Shown here: positions 41,671 through 50,562 of the stretch, piece after piece
Layout: every line of letters starts with the position of its first letter
How positions within the stretch are numbered: the stretch's first letter is position 1
Assembly: GCF_004011505.1 (NCBI RefSeq)
Contig: NZ_SAUN01000001.1
Location: 9,823,501 to 9,887,500, forward strand
Direction: 5' to 3'
DNA length: 64,000 nt
Origin: Nonomuraea polychroma
GTDB lineage: Bacteria; Actinomycetota; Actinomycetes; Streptosporangiales; Streptosporangiaceae
The notes under the pieces: generated by a model
The model's database searches: none
What the model was told of the DNA's origin: nothing
The model's input: only the letters and a program-made list of their open reading frames with translations
Program-made: the position numbers and the translations under genes

Positions 41671-43506
41671 ATGGGTGATATCGATATAGTGCGTCAGCTC
41701 AGGCGGTTGGCGCAGCTGCACTCCGACGGTTGCCTCACAGACGAGGAATTTGCTCTTGCCAAGGAGCGGCTTCTGTCGCGAGCCGCCGACTTTGCCGATT
41801 CGGCCAAGGCCGCCGAGAGTTTCGAAACCCAGACCACCAGACCCCTATCGCATGGTGGCCGCCCCCAAGAACCGAAGGCCACGAGTACAGGCAGAGGCCT
41901 GGCTGCCGTCTCATTTCTCGTCGCAGGAATCCTGACGCTGCTCTTCTTTTTTACGCTACCCATGGGTACTCTGCCCATCCTAGGTTCGTTTACTGCCTCG
42001 GATTTGGCTAACATGCCCTCCGAGGAGGCCACGCAGAAAGTCCTTTGGCTGGTTCCAGCAGCCGGCGTTGCTATAGTCTGTGCAGGGTTGCGGCTTTGTG
42101 GATCGAACGTAACATCCCACACCCGCCATAATGTATCTGCTGCCGTGCTAGCCCTCACCATTCTGGTTGTGCTCATCTATGTCATTGCCCTCAGCTACGC
42201 TCAGTACTTCCTCGATCAATCCGGAATATCGGCGCTGGGATACAGCGCTATGGATCTCACCGGAAGCGGATTCTGGCTCGTTCTCGGTGCCATGGTCATT
42301 GCCGGAGGAGTCGCGGTGGCAGAGCTGATTCAGTCCGCTCTTGGGGCTCGGAAGGATGCCCTAGACTCTAAGGGGACGACCGACGCGAATACCGGACCAA
42401 TAACAGCTCGCCAGGTAGGAGCGGAACTGCTTGCGCTGGTCCGCCGTCCCTTCCCGCCCATCAGGCCGCAAAACTTCACCCCGGCTGTACCGCACGACGA
42501 CACCGACTCGGACGTGCGGTCCCCCGCAAAAGGGAAAACGCATGGATCACGGAGGCGGCTGTCGAATGTCTTGGTCTTGAGCGTGACGCTCCTTATCCTA
42601 TTCGCACTGACAAGCATCGTCGTCCTCGTGAATATTAATAGTGATGAATCCACGAACGAAGGCGGGACAGAAACGACTCAAGCTCCGATTGGTAGTCCCG
42701 ATGCAACATCACAGGCGAATCTCTCATTCGAAGAAACGCGTATAGTCCCGGCCAATCAGTACTGGATTGATTCGGGAATCAATGTTGGGAACGGGCGGCT
42801 TGAATTTGTCTCTGACGGAATGGTAAAAACGTCAGAGACGCTCGATCCAAATATCGATATCTACTCCCCGCAAGGTCAATCTTCTTCGATAGCGCCATAC
42901 GGTCGAAACTTTCCTGGACCAGGACTTCATCCTTACTCGCTCATTGGCAAGGTCGGCGATGGCGACGTATTCGAGGTAGGCCGCGAAGCTTCCGTTCAGA
43001 CAGCCGGGCCCGGACGCCTCTATCTAGGCATAAATGACGATTTCGTTGAGGACAATTCCGGGGAGTGGAACGTGACGATCAAGTTCTACGAAACCACGGA
43101 GACCGAGGCTGCCGAGAGCCTGCTCTCTCTCGCCCGTCCCGCCACGTCGTCGTCGATCGAGAAGGCGGCGCTGGGGCCGGAAAAGGCGTTCGACGGCGAC
43201 TTCACCACTCGATGGGGATCCCTCGAGTTCACGGATCCCCAGTGGCTCCAGATCGATCTCGGATCGCCCAAGAACATCTCCCGCGTGAGACTTTTCTGGG
43301 AGACGGCGTACGGGAAGACCTACCAGATCCAGGTGTCGAACGACGCCGCCGTCTGGACGACCGTCTATGAAACCACGGCCGGCGATGGCAACGAGGACGA
43401 TCTGACTGGCCTTTCCGGCACGGGCAGATACGTTCGCATGTACGGGACGGAACGGGGCACCAGGTTCGGGTATTCGCTCTATGAGATGCAGGTCTACGGC
43501 ACATGA
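41671..43506 (+). CDS. Membrane protein with LecA-like and F5/8 type C sugar-binding domains
   Basis: 611 aa. Residues 1-35 form a SHOCT-like helix pair ('LRRLAQLHSDGCLTDEEFALAKERLL'). Four transmembrane helices (about 78-98, 123-143, 155-178, 198-220) are followed by a cytoplasmic loop, a fifth helix (about 300-322), and an outside region with a PA-IL/LecA-like domain (about 355-472, 'YSLIGKVGDGDVFEVG', 'GRLYLGINDDF') and an F5/8 type C domain (about 485-611, 'KAFDGDFTTRWGS', 'WLQIDLGSPKNISRVRLFWE'). It should display two lectin-like modules at the surface. Its stop overlaps the GH2 gene by 4 nt, so the pair acts together. Confidence 0.8.
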   Translation: MGDIDIVRQLRRLAQLHSDGCLTDEEFALAKERLLSRAADFADSAKAAESFETQTTRPLSHGGRPQEPKATSTGRGLAAVSFLVAGILTLLFFFTLPMGTLPILGSFTASDLANMPSEEATQKVLWLVPAAGVAIVCAGLRLCGSNVTSHTRHNVSAAVLALTILVVLIYVIALSYAQYFLDQSGISALGYSAMDLTGSGFWLVLGAMVIAGGVAVAELIQSALGARKDALDSKGTTDANTGPITARQVGAELLALVRRPFPPIRPQNFTPAVPHDDTDSDVRSPAKGKTHGSRRRLSNVLVLSVTLLILFALTSIVVLVNINSDESTNEGGTETTQAPIGSPDATSQANLSFEETRIVPANQYWIDSGINVGNGRLEFVSDGMVKTSETLDPNIDIYSPQGQSSSIAPYGRNFPGPGLHPYSLIGKVGDGDVFEVGREASVQTAGPGRLYLGINDDFVEDNSGEWNVTIKFYETTETEAAESLLSLARPATSSSIEKAALGPEKAFDGDFTTRWGSLEFTDPQWLQIDLGSPKNISRVRLFWETAYGKTYQIQVSNDAAVWTTVYETTAGDGNEDDLTGLSGTGRYVRMYGTERGTRFGYSLYEMQVYGT

Positions 43507-46154
43507 CCGGCCGTCGCCCTCGACGTGCGCCGTTCGGCTGTTTGATCGTGATCCTGTCGCTGATCGTCGGCTTCGGTGTCGCGGGCACCGGCGGTGTCGT
43601 CACCGTCAGCTCCTCCGAATTGACCCGAGGCTGGTCACTCCGATCAGCGCAGGACGTCACCGACACCGGAGCCGCCATCTCCCAGGTCGGCTACGACACC
43701 GCGGGATGGCATCCGATCGCCCTTCCCTCCACTGTGCTGGCAGGCCTGGTAGCAAACGGCGTCCACCAGAACATCTTCTTCGGGACGAACCTCCGAAAAG
43801 TCCCCGACCTCACCCAGCAAGAGTGGTGGTTCCGAGGTGAGTTCCCCGCTGTCCGCACCTCAGCGGGACAGGTGTACTGGCTCCGGTTCAAGGGGATCAG
43901 CTACCGCGCGCAGATCTGGCTGAATGGACGGCGACTCGATCCCGACGCGGTCGGCACCATGGTGAGCCGCGAGTACAACGTCACCCGGCTCATCCGTCCT
44001 GACACAACGAATGCGCTGGCCATCCGGGTCACCCCACCGGCGCGTGACTGCCAGGACCTCTCCTTCTGCACCGTCGACTGGAACCCTGAGGCCCCCGACA
44101 TGAACGCCGGTCTCTGGGGCAAGACGCTTCTCGACACGACCGGCCCTGTCGCGCTGAGGGATCCGTATGTCAAGACGACCCTCCCCCTGCCCGCGACGAA
44201 CGCGGCCGACCTGACCGTGTACGTCGACGCGATCAACGCGACAGACACCCCGGTGACCGCGACCATCAGCGGATCCATCTCCAAGACCGGCCGGCCCACG
44301 ATCTCCTTCAGCAAGGAGGTGACGCTCGACCCTGGCAAACGCAGGAACGTCACCTTCGACACGAACGCCCACCCACAGCTCCACGTCGCCAATCCCGCTC
44401 TGTGGTGGCCTCACCACTTCGGCCGGCCGGAGCTCTACAGACTTTCCATGACCGCCGCGGTCTCGGGATCGACGTCCGACCGCAAGTCGATCGACTTCGG
44501 CGTCCGGCAGTTCACCGGCCACCGCACCACGGTCAACGGGACATCCTTCGCCGGCTACAAGGTCAACGGCCGTCCCATCCTGTTCCGGGGTGGCGGATAC
44601 GTCTGGGACCTGCTCCAGCGCTGGGACACCAAAACCAACCAGGCCCACATCGATTACACCAAGAACATGGGCCTCAACACCCTCCGTCTGGAGGGCACTC
44701 TCGGCAACGAGGAGCTCTACGACCTGGCCGACAGAGCCGGGATCATGCTCATGTCCGGCTTCGTCTGCTGCAGCGCCTGGGAGAACGACAGGAGCTGGTC
44801 TCCGGAGCAAGAACGAGTGGCCTACGCCTCCTTGGACAGCCAGATGAGAGCACTGCGTCATCACGCCAGCAGCTTCCTGTGGACCTACGGGAGCGACCGG
44901 CCCCCCACTGAGGCACGGCTGGACGGTTACAAGCGCATCGCCCGCATGCTGCACTGGCAGAATCCCACCCTGGACAGCGTCGCCAGCTGGGCAGATCCCA
45001 ACGCCGGCATGAAGATGGACGGGCCCTATGTATGGGAGCCGCCCGTGCTGTGGTGGGACTCCAGCCGATCAGGCAGTGCGTTCGGCACCACCGCGGAGCA
45101 AGGCACGCAAGCCCCTCCACCGCTGGAAAGCCTGGAACGGTTCATCCCCCCGGACGACCGGTGGCCGATCGGCACGGTCTGGGACTACCACGCGGGCAAG
45201 CCGGGCACCCCCTTCGACCACATCACCCCGTTCACCGACGGAGTCGACAAGAGATACGGCAAAGCCGACGACGCCGACGACTTTTCCAGGAAATCCGAGC
45301 TGCAGAACTACGAGACCACTCGATCGTTCTTCGAAGCCTGGAGCGCACGTCAGCACACCCAGACGTTCGGCACCATCTTCTGGATGCTGAACAACGCGTG
45401 GCCGTCGCTCCACTGGAACCTCTATGACTACTACTTCAAGCCAGGCGGCGGATACTTCGGCGCCAAGAAGGCCACCGAGCCGATCCATATTAGCTATGAC
45501 TACTTCACGCGGAACGTGCACGTGGTCAACTCGACCCTCGCGGCTCGCACGGCACTGACCGCGACGGCGAGTGTCTATGACATCCCGTCTCTGACGCGGA
45601 AGTACACGGCCACCGCTCAGGTCTCCTCCCCGGCCAATGCCTCGGTGCGGGTGCTGAAAATTCCTCCATTGACCGGCCTGTCGAGGACGTTTTTCCTGCG
45701 GCTTCAGCTCCGGGACGCCAACGGCTCGAGTGTCAGTGACAACCTCTACTGGTACTCCACGCGTCCTGACGCGCTCGGCAACGCAGATAACCACTACCAG
45801 ACGGAGATCGACGGTTTCGCGGACCTGAGCGGCCTCAACAGGCTGGCTTCCAATCGGCACCTTGAGGCCGCGGCAACGCGTTCCCTGTCCGGCGGTCGAG
45901 AGACCGTCACCGTCACGCTCACCAATGCCAGCCCAACCAATCTCGCCTTCTTCGTACGGCCCGAAATCACGGCGGGCGACAACGGCAGGGAAGTCCTGCC
46001 GGTCATCTACAGCGACAACTACCTCTCGCTCTGGCCCGGCGAATCCACCAGGATCACCGCGACCTACGAGACGGCCGCGCTGCACGGGCAGCTGCCTTAC
46101 CTGAGGGTACGGGGCTACAACGTATCTACCACGTCGACTCCGGTACACCGTTAG
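43503..46154 (+). CDS. Glycoside hydrolase family 2, exo-beta-D-glucosaminidase-like
   Basis: 883 aa. ATG 43503 overlaps the previous stop (ATGA). A basic start and one hydrophobic helix ('CLIVILSLIVGFGVAG') export it as anchored or secreted. The sugar-binding jelly roll ('WWFRGEFPAV', 'YWLRFKGISYRAQIWLNGRRL'), Ig-like domain and TIM barrel ('GGGYVWDLLQRWDTKTNQAHIDYTKNMGLNTLRLEG') match CsxA-type enzymes. 'LWTYGSDRPP' holds the likely acid Asp and 'FGTTAEQGTQAPP' the nucleophile Glu. Expected action: removal of terminal glucosamine or a related sugar from chitosan-like chains; exact substrate unproven. Confidence 0.85.
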   Translation: MTGRRPRRAPFGCLIVILSLIVGFGVAGTGGVVTVSSSELTRGWSLRSAQDVTDTGAAISQVGYDTAGWHPIALPSTVLAGLVANGVHQNIFFGTNLRKVPDLTQQEWWFRGEFPAVRTSAGQVYWLRFKGISYRAQIWLNGRRLDPDAVGTMVSREYNVTRLIRPDTTNALAIRVTPPARDCQDLSFCTVDWNPEAPDMNAGLWGKTLLDTTGPVALRDPYVKTTLPLPATNAADLTVYVDAINATDTPVTATISGSISKTGRPTISFSKEVTLDPGKRRNVTFDTNAHPQLHVANPALWWPHHFGRPELYRLSMTAAVSGSTSDRKSIDFGVRQFTGHRTTVNGTSFAGYKVNGRPILFRGGGYVWDLLQRWDTKTNQAHIDYTKNMGLNTLRLEGTLGNEELYDLADRAGIMLMSGFVCCSAWENDRSWSPEQERVAYASLDSQMRALRHHASSFLWTYGSDRPPTEARLDGYKRIARMLHWQNPTLDSVASWADPNAGMKMDGPYVWEPPVLWWDSSRSGSAFGTTAEQGTQAPPPLESLERFIPPDDRWPIGTVWDYHAGKPGTPFDHITPFTDGVDKRYGKADDADDFSRKSELQNYETTRSFFEAWSARQHTQTFGTIFWMLNNAWPSLHWNLYDYYFKPGGGYFGAKKATEPIHISYDYFTRNVHVVNSTLAARTALTATASVYDIPSLTRKYTATAQVSSPANASVRVLKIPPLTGLSRTFFLRLQLRDANGSSVSDNLYWYSTRPDALGNADNHYQTEIDGFADLSGLNRLASNRHLEAAATRSLSGGRETVTVTLTNASPTNLAFFVRPEITAGDNGREVLPVIYSDNYLSLWPGESTRITATYETAALHGQLPYLRVRGYNVSTTSTPVHR

Positions 46155-46642
46155 AGGCTCACTACAGCGGTATTTGACCTGATCAGCCGGGGAGTTGATG
46201 ACGGCTGGCAGCTCCTGGCCCTGTCGCCGAAGCAGGGGAACGATGGTGCCGCCGCGGGTGCCAGGTCCTCGCGCAGCAGGGTGTTGTTGTGGTGGAGGGC
46301 GGCGATATTGGCGGCGGCAGCGCCCAGGGTGCGTGATCGTGCATGCCGATACGACAGTGGAGGACAACCCCGCGAAACTTGTGCAAGTCGTACGGCGGGT
46401 CCGTCGAGGGCTGGTTCCAGCTGCGCGAGCCCCTGGGACCGAGGCCTGAGGCCGATCATCGCGCAGGGGTCCATAAAGGTCGTGGAGAACATGGCTGGTG
46501 TCGGCAGTCGGATGGACCTGATTACGCTCCAAAGAATCTGCTGTTCACCGCCTTGATGAGGGCTTTGCGAATCGTATGCTACTCTTCGCATCCGAGTAAG
46601 CGCTTGTAGTAAAGATGCGAATGGTTGTGCTGAACTGAGGGC
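46155..46642. other. Stretch without recognisable gene
   Basis: About 490 bases after the GH2 gene. A minus-strand frame carries 'IAALHHNNTLLRED', reminiscent of a coiled-coil TnpC-like piece, but no more. Treated as debris. Confidence 0.45.
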
Positions 46643-47034
46643 GTGTCCTGGCACTCGCGCTCGCGCCGATGGCACTAGCAGCATGCCAAGCCACAACTCC
46701 CCCTAGCCTGCCGCCCCGAAAACCGGCCACCGCATCCACCACGGCAGCCCCACCTACGCCTTGCCCGACCAAACCCCACGACCTGGTCGTGGAGACCTAC
46801 TCGGCCTACTGGTCTGTCCTTGCCGAGGCCGGCAGAACGTCCCCGGAGCGTGCGCGCGAGCTGCTGAAGCCTTACGTGAAGGGCGGCTACCTTGACCATC
46901 TCGTCGACGGCCTCCGAGACATGGTCAAGCAGCGGCGCGATCCGAAGCTGCCGTCCAGACCGAGGTCGAAGTCAGCGAGTTCGAGGCAGCCGACCGACCG
47001 ACGTCGTGCTGGGCAACGTCCAGCCGAAACTGAG
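46643..47034 (+). pseudogene. Lipoprotein gene fragment
   Basis: 'RVLALALAPMALAAC' is a lipobox-ending signal lacking its own start codon (a stop lies just before). The frame continues 'CPTKPHDLVVETYSAYWSVLAEAGRTSPERARELLKPYV...LVDGLRDMV', then needs a shift to reach 'AAVQTEVEVSEFEAAD'. So both start and middle are damaged. Related to small exported proteins of mobile elements. Confidence 0.45.
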
Positions 47035-47288
47035 CGCGGTGGTGATCGCGCGCCCACCCTTGTGCAGCAGGCGGCGCTTGTGACCGAAGTAGAGGACATA
47101 GAGCTCGAAGCTGGTCTCCAGCAGGGCTGCGATCGCAGTTGGGAGCGGCGGCCAGAGCGGCAGCCGTCACGCATCCGCCGGGCATCACGCTCAGTGAGCC
47201 TGTCCATGGCCTCTGCCGTCGGCACGATGCTCACCGGCATGCCGGTGAGCCACAGCACGGCGAGCATCTGACCAGCCAAGATCATCAC
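46972..47288 (-). pseudogene. Membrane protein remnant, frameshifted
   Basis: The start 'MILAGQMLAVLWLTGMPVSIVPTAEAMDRLTERDARRMRDG' is followed in another frame by 'LPLWPPLPTAIAALLETSFELYVLYFGHKRRLLHKGGRAITTAL'. The two parts are collinear. Its GTG/ATG overlaps the stop of the upstream 74-aa gene, as in an operon. Unknown family; context suggests an old integrative element. Confidence 0.45.
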
Positions 47289-47509
47289 GATGCCGCCCTC
47301 GCCTCATGCCGGTGTGTCGCGGCCAGGTCCTTCCACGCCTTGGCCGCGCGAGAGTAAGGGCTCCTGGCGGTCTCCTCATAGGTCCCGTCCGCGGCTTGGC
47401 GGCGGACGAAGAACTCGGCGCCTTCCTGGCACAAGATGAATTCCTCGCAGCAGGAGGCTTCAGCCACGCAGAAGAGCCCTTGGGGGACATAAGGCTGCCA
47501 CTGGTGCAT
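47285..47509 (-). CDS. Small hypothetical protein of mobile-element type (74 aa)
   Basis: Starts MHQWQPYVPQGLFCVAEASC; a compact protein with four Cys in two close pairs and 'EGAEFFVRRQAADGTYEETARSP'. Overlaps the next, broken gene by 4 nt. Similar short proteins are seen in actinomycete integrative elements, from memory. Function unknown. Confidence 0.5.
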   Translation of the reverse strand: MHQWQPYVPQGLFCVAEASCCEEFILCQEGAEFFVRRQAADGTYEETARSPYSRAAKAWKDLAATHRHEARAAS

Positions 47510-47634
47510 GTCTGATCACTTCCGATGGCGCGGCGGCCGGGCCGCGAAGGATGGGGTTCGGCCGCCGCGCCTGCTCGTGAGCCCAGGTCGCGGAGGTCGC
47601 GCCCGCGCCCCGGGGAAGATCGCGGGAGTGCCCA

Positions 47635-48648
47635 AGATGATTGATTCCAAGGGGTGAAGATCAGCCGTTTGGCTGCGGGCATGCAGCGAGGGTGTCCAAG
47701 ATCGATTTGTGACGAAAGACCTGAACACCCTCGCGACTGCACTGTACGTGAAGATCGACGATCAGCTGATCGCTTTCCCGGACCTGGCCCCGGAACGCCC
47801 CCGCGTGGAGATCAAACCGGTGCTCAGTGACGCCGAATTGGTGACGCTGGCGGTGCTGTCGGCACTGCTCGGCTTCACCTCCGAACGGCGCCGGCTGCGC
47901 TGCGCCCACGCCCACCTGGCCGGCATGTTCCCCTGTCTGCCCGGCCAAAGCGGTTACAACAAACGCCTGCGCGCCACCACCGGCCTCGTCCTGCACATGA
48001 TCCGCGTCCTCGGCCGGGACACCTCGCTGTGGAGCGATGATGTCTGGGTGGCCGACTCCACCCCCGTCGAGTGTGGCCGCTCCCGCCAGACCGCTCAGCG
48101 CAGCGACCTGGCCGGCTGGGCCGAGTACGGCTACTGCCCCTCCCACCCGCGCTTCTTCTGGGGCCTGCGCCTGCACCTGCTGTGCACGCTGGGCGGGCTG
48201 CCCATCGCCTTCGCGCTGACCGGCGCCGAAGCCGACGAGCGCACCACCCTGCTCGCCATGCTCCAGGCCGATCCCGACCTGCTGGCCCGCCACCAAGGCC
48301 AAGACCTCATCGCCGACATGCAGTACTACGGCCGCGACTTCGAAGCCGCCCTGGCCGACGCCGAGGCGCACCTGCTGCGCAAGGCCCGCAAGGGTGAACC
48401 GCCACGAGCCGGAGCGCACCTGTTCAAACCGCTGCGCCAGACCATCGAGTCGATCAACCAAACCTTCAAGGGCCAACTCGACCTGGAACGCCACGGCGGA
48501 CGCACCATCGCCGGAGTGGTGATCCGCGTCATCACCCGCGTCCTGGCCCTCACCGCCGTGATTTGGCACAACGACAAGACCGGCCAGCCCACCGCCCGAT
48601 CCCTCACCGCCTACGACCACTGACCCGACGGCTTGGAATCAATCATCT
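47635..48648 (+). mobile_element. Complete IS982-family insertion sequence (1014 bp)
   Basis: Perfect 17-bp terminal inverted repeats AGATGATTGATTCCAAG (47635-47651 and complement 48632-48648) enclose one intact transposase gene. No target duplication is clear; the right flank begins inside the end of a fragmentary gene on the minus strand. Confidence 0.9.
47709..48623 (+). CDS. IS982-family transposase
   Basis: 304 aa from GTG 47709. 'DAELVTLAVLSALLGFTSERRRLRCAHAHL' and 'LPGQSGYNKRLRATTGLV' precede the DDE core: Asp in 'VWVADSTPVECGRSRQT', second Asp in 'QDLIADMQYYGRDFE', Glu in 'KPLRQTIESINQTFKGQLDLERHGG'. Full length and uninterrupted, so likely the only intact classical transposase in the window. 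Confidence 0.92.
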   Translation: MTKDLNTLATALYVKIDDQLIAFPDLAPERPRVEIKPVLSDAELVTLAVLSALLGFTSERRRLRCAHAHLAGMFPCLPGQSGYNKRLRATTGLVLHMIRVLGRDTSLWSDDVWVADSTPVECGRSRQTAQRSDLAGWAEYGYCPSHPRFFWGLRLHLLCTLGGLPIAFALTGAEADERTTLLAMLQADPDLLARHQGQDLIADMQYYGRDFEAALADAEAHLLRKARKGEPPRAGAHLFKPLRQTIESINQTFKGQLDLERHGGRTIAGVVIRVITRVLALTAVIWHNDKTGQPTARSLTAYDH

Positions 48649-48903
48649 AGTCGAAGGGGATGCCGTCGAAGGTGCCGGACAGGGACGGGTGGATTCCGAA
48701 CGCCGTCCAGGTCAGCGTCACCTCGTGGGTGCGCCCGCCGGTCTCGGCACGGAGCGTGGCGGTGGCGCGGCCGTCTGGGGTGAGCTTGGTGGGTCCGCTG
48801 ACCCGCAGGTCGCGTACGAACCGCACGTTGTCGAGGGTGATGTCCTGGCCGAAGGTGACCTGGCCGCCGCGCAGCCCCGGCTCGTTCGGCCGCCCGAAGT
48901 AGT
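48647..48903 (-). pseudogene. C-terminal fragment of a secreted-enzyme-like protein
   Basis: 'YYFGRPNEPGLRGGQVTFG', 'LDNVRFVRDLRVSGPTKL', 'THEVTLTWTAFGIHPSL' form a beta-rich tail ending 'DGIPFD' at a TAG that coincides with the IS982 end. The insertion may have supplied the stop. The N-terminal part is missing. The family is not recognised. Confidence 0.45.
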
Positions 48904-48983
48904 AGAAGCGTGCGGATTGCGGCGGGCGGTGGCGTCGGCGGCGGTGGCGAAGGTGGCTGCGAGGATTCGCCGCTCGCCGGGGC

Positions 48984-49345
48984 TCAGCTTGCGGGCCGGG
49001 TGCGGCGCCACGTCCCTGAGCTGCCGTGGCCGGGCGCCGGGCCCCGACCCCTCCGCCGCGAGTGGTGGCGGCATCGGTGCTTCCAAGGCTGTGCGCAGGG
49101 TCGAGGTCTCGGTGGCGAGGCCGGTGAGTGTTGTGGCGTTGGTGGAGCGGGTGCGGTGTTCTTCGATGACGGCGCGTGCGGCGGTTTGCGGTAGAGCGTC
49201 GTGCGGCCGAGGTCGGTGCGGGCGGCGACGGCGGCGAAGGTGACGACCTGGCCGTCGGCTTGGAGAGCGGCGCAGGCCTGTTCGGTTCGGCTCAAGGTGT
49301 CGTTGGTCATCCGGCGTGGGCTGCCTCCGACAATGCGCGTGCCAG
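48984..49345 (-). pseudogene. Second Tn554-type remnant (tnpC and last codons of tnpB)
   Basis: 'MTNDTLSRTEQACAALQADGQVVTFAAVAARTDLGRTTLYR' is a close relative of the tnpC product at 33.5 kb, followed by a frameshift. Upstream, 'LARALSEAAHAG' followed by TGA overlapping the ATG mirrors the tnpB-tnpC junction (SEAHAG) of the intact element. Everything else of that copy is gone. Confidence 0.7.
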
Positions 49346-49537
49346 ATGTCTGCCCATGCCCGCGCACCCGCAGTAAAGCGCTCCTATCGCCTCACCATCG
49401 ACTTCGGCTCCAACAGCCTCGATAGCAGTCAAAGAGTCTGGACAGGCACCCGGCGGCAATCCGACCATTAGGAGTGAAAGCGCAGCCGACATGAAAGGAG
49501 CCAGCCCCGTACGGCGGTAGAAAACAGGAGGCCCGGA

Positions 49538-49912
49538 ATGTACCGGAAACCGTCTCAGACGCTGCTCGGTTCAGCACTCCTTGCCACCCTTGCGATGTCA
49601 CTTCCCGCAACGTCGCAGGCTACCTCGACCACTCCCAGCGCTATGCAGCAGCACTCGGTAACCGCAACAGATAGAGCATCCCAGCCGAGAATACTCGGCG
49701 GTGTGGAGCTCGGCGGCTACTGCAAGTCAATCGGATACTGGGGAGTCGTACTCGTACAACACAACGCCTACGGATGGAAGTGCCACAAAGCATCCAAACG
49801 CGTGGGCATAGACATGGTTCGAGCGTGCAGGTGGCAGTACAACAACCCGCACGCGCTCGCTGCGCATCGGAGTAGGTCCGACCCGTATTCCTGGTACTGC
49901 TTCCTGAACTAG
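49538..49912 (+). CDS. Secreted four-Cys protein (124 aa)
   Basis: ATG 49538 with AGGAGG 7 nt upstream. Signal peptide to about residue 29, a Ser/Thr/Gln-rich linker, then a compact domain 'ILGGVELGGYCKSIGYWGVVLVQHNAYGWKC', 'VRACRWQYNNPHA' and 'YSWYCFLN' with four Cys suited to two disulfides. The domain looks from memory like a small extracellular module widespread in actinomycetes, without known activity. A weak terminator follows. Confidence 0.75.
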   Translation: MYRKPSQTLLGSALLATLAMSLPATSQATSTTPSAMQQHSVTATDRASQPRILGGVELGGYCKSIGYWGVVLVQHNAYGWKCHKASKRVGIDMVRACRWQYNNPHALAAHRSRSDPYSWYCFLN

Positions 49913-49934
49913 CCCTTCGCGTCGGAGGGCCTTT
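49912..49934 (+). terminator. Weak terminator after the four-Cys protein
   Basis: GCCCT (49912-49916) and AGGGC (49926-49930) form a short stem, followed by CTTT. It starts at the stop codon. Confidence 0.4.
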
Positions 49935-50019
49935 ACGACCGGAGGCGTGAGACAAGGGCCCTCCACAGCAAACCAACGAAAGGCACTGCCGTGCATCGAC
50001 CTTCGTCGGAGGCGAACCC

Positions 50020-50328
50020 ATGGAGGCCATACCGCGTGTTGCTTTGATCGGCCTAGCACTGCTGGCTGTACTCGTAGTACCGCTGGCACCATCCGGTACG
50101 GCATCAGCGTCAGACTTCCCACAGACTTTTCCGGAACCGGGTTGCAAGCGCCCCCTAATGGGCTGCACACATGCACATGGCTACTCGACAGGTATCAATG
50201 ACGCAAGGGTTAATTGCCAAGAACTTAAAGAATCTACCGAAAAACTCACAGGCGAATGGATTGCTGGATATAATATGGGATTTTCGCAAATTTGCGGATA
50301 TATTCCCTTTGGCAACGTCGGCCCTTAA
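50020..50328 (+). CDS. Small secreted protein with four Cys (102 aa)
   Basis: ATG 50020 after GGAGG. Signal peptide with a strong hydrophobic core ('VALIGLALLAVLVVPLAP') ending 'TASAS'; mature part of about 70 residues with Cys in 'EPGCKRPLMGCTHAHGY', 'VNCQELKES' and 'SQICGYIPF'. Its AT content is clearly higher than its neighbours near 50.2-50.3 kb, suggesting foreign origin. Function unknown. Confidence 0.65.
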   Translation: MEAIPRVALIGLALLAVLVVPLAPSGTASASDFPQTFPEPGCKRPLMGCTHAHGYSTGINDARVNCQELKESTEKLTGEWIAGYNMGFSQICGYIPFGNVGP

Positions 50329-50562
50329 CTACGGCCGTCGCGGTTTACGCACCGCACGGGAGGGTTCCACGATCGGCGGCGTATTCTGACGTCACCAAGC
50401 CCCTCCCACTGCTCCCTGGCCGACGCGCCGCCACGCGCGCAAGGTGGTCACCACGTGGCCGAGCGCCGGGGACATGCACCGGAATTTCGTCGATTGCGTT
50501 TTCTCAGTGATTGATCTTGCGAACGCAAGGTAAGGACACAGCGGGATGTTGGGGGGCCACGT

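Noticed and set aside
43860..46532. Long minus-strand frames (364 and 487 aa) opposite the GH2 gene
   Set aside because: Shadows of the GH2 coding frame, without motifs or ribosome sites.
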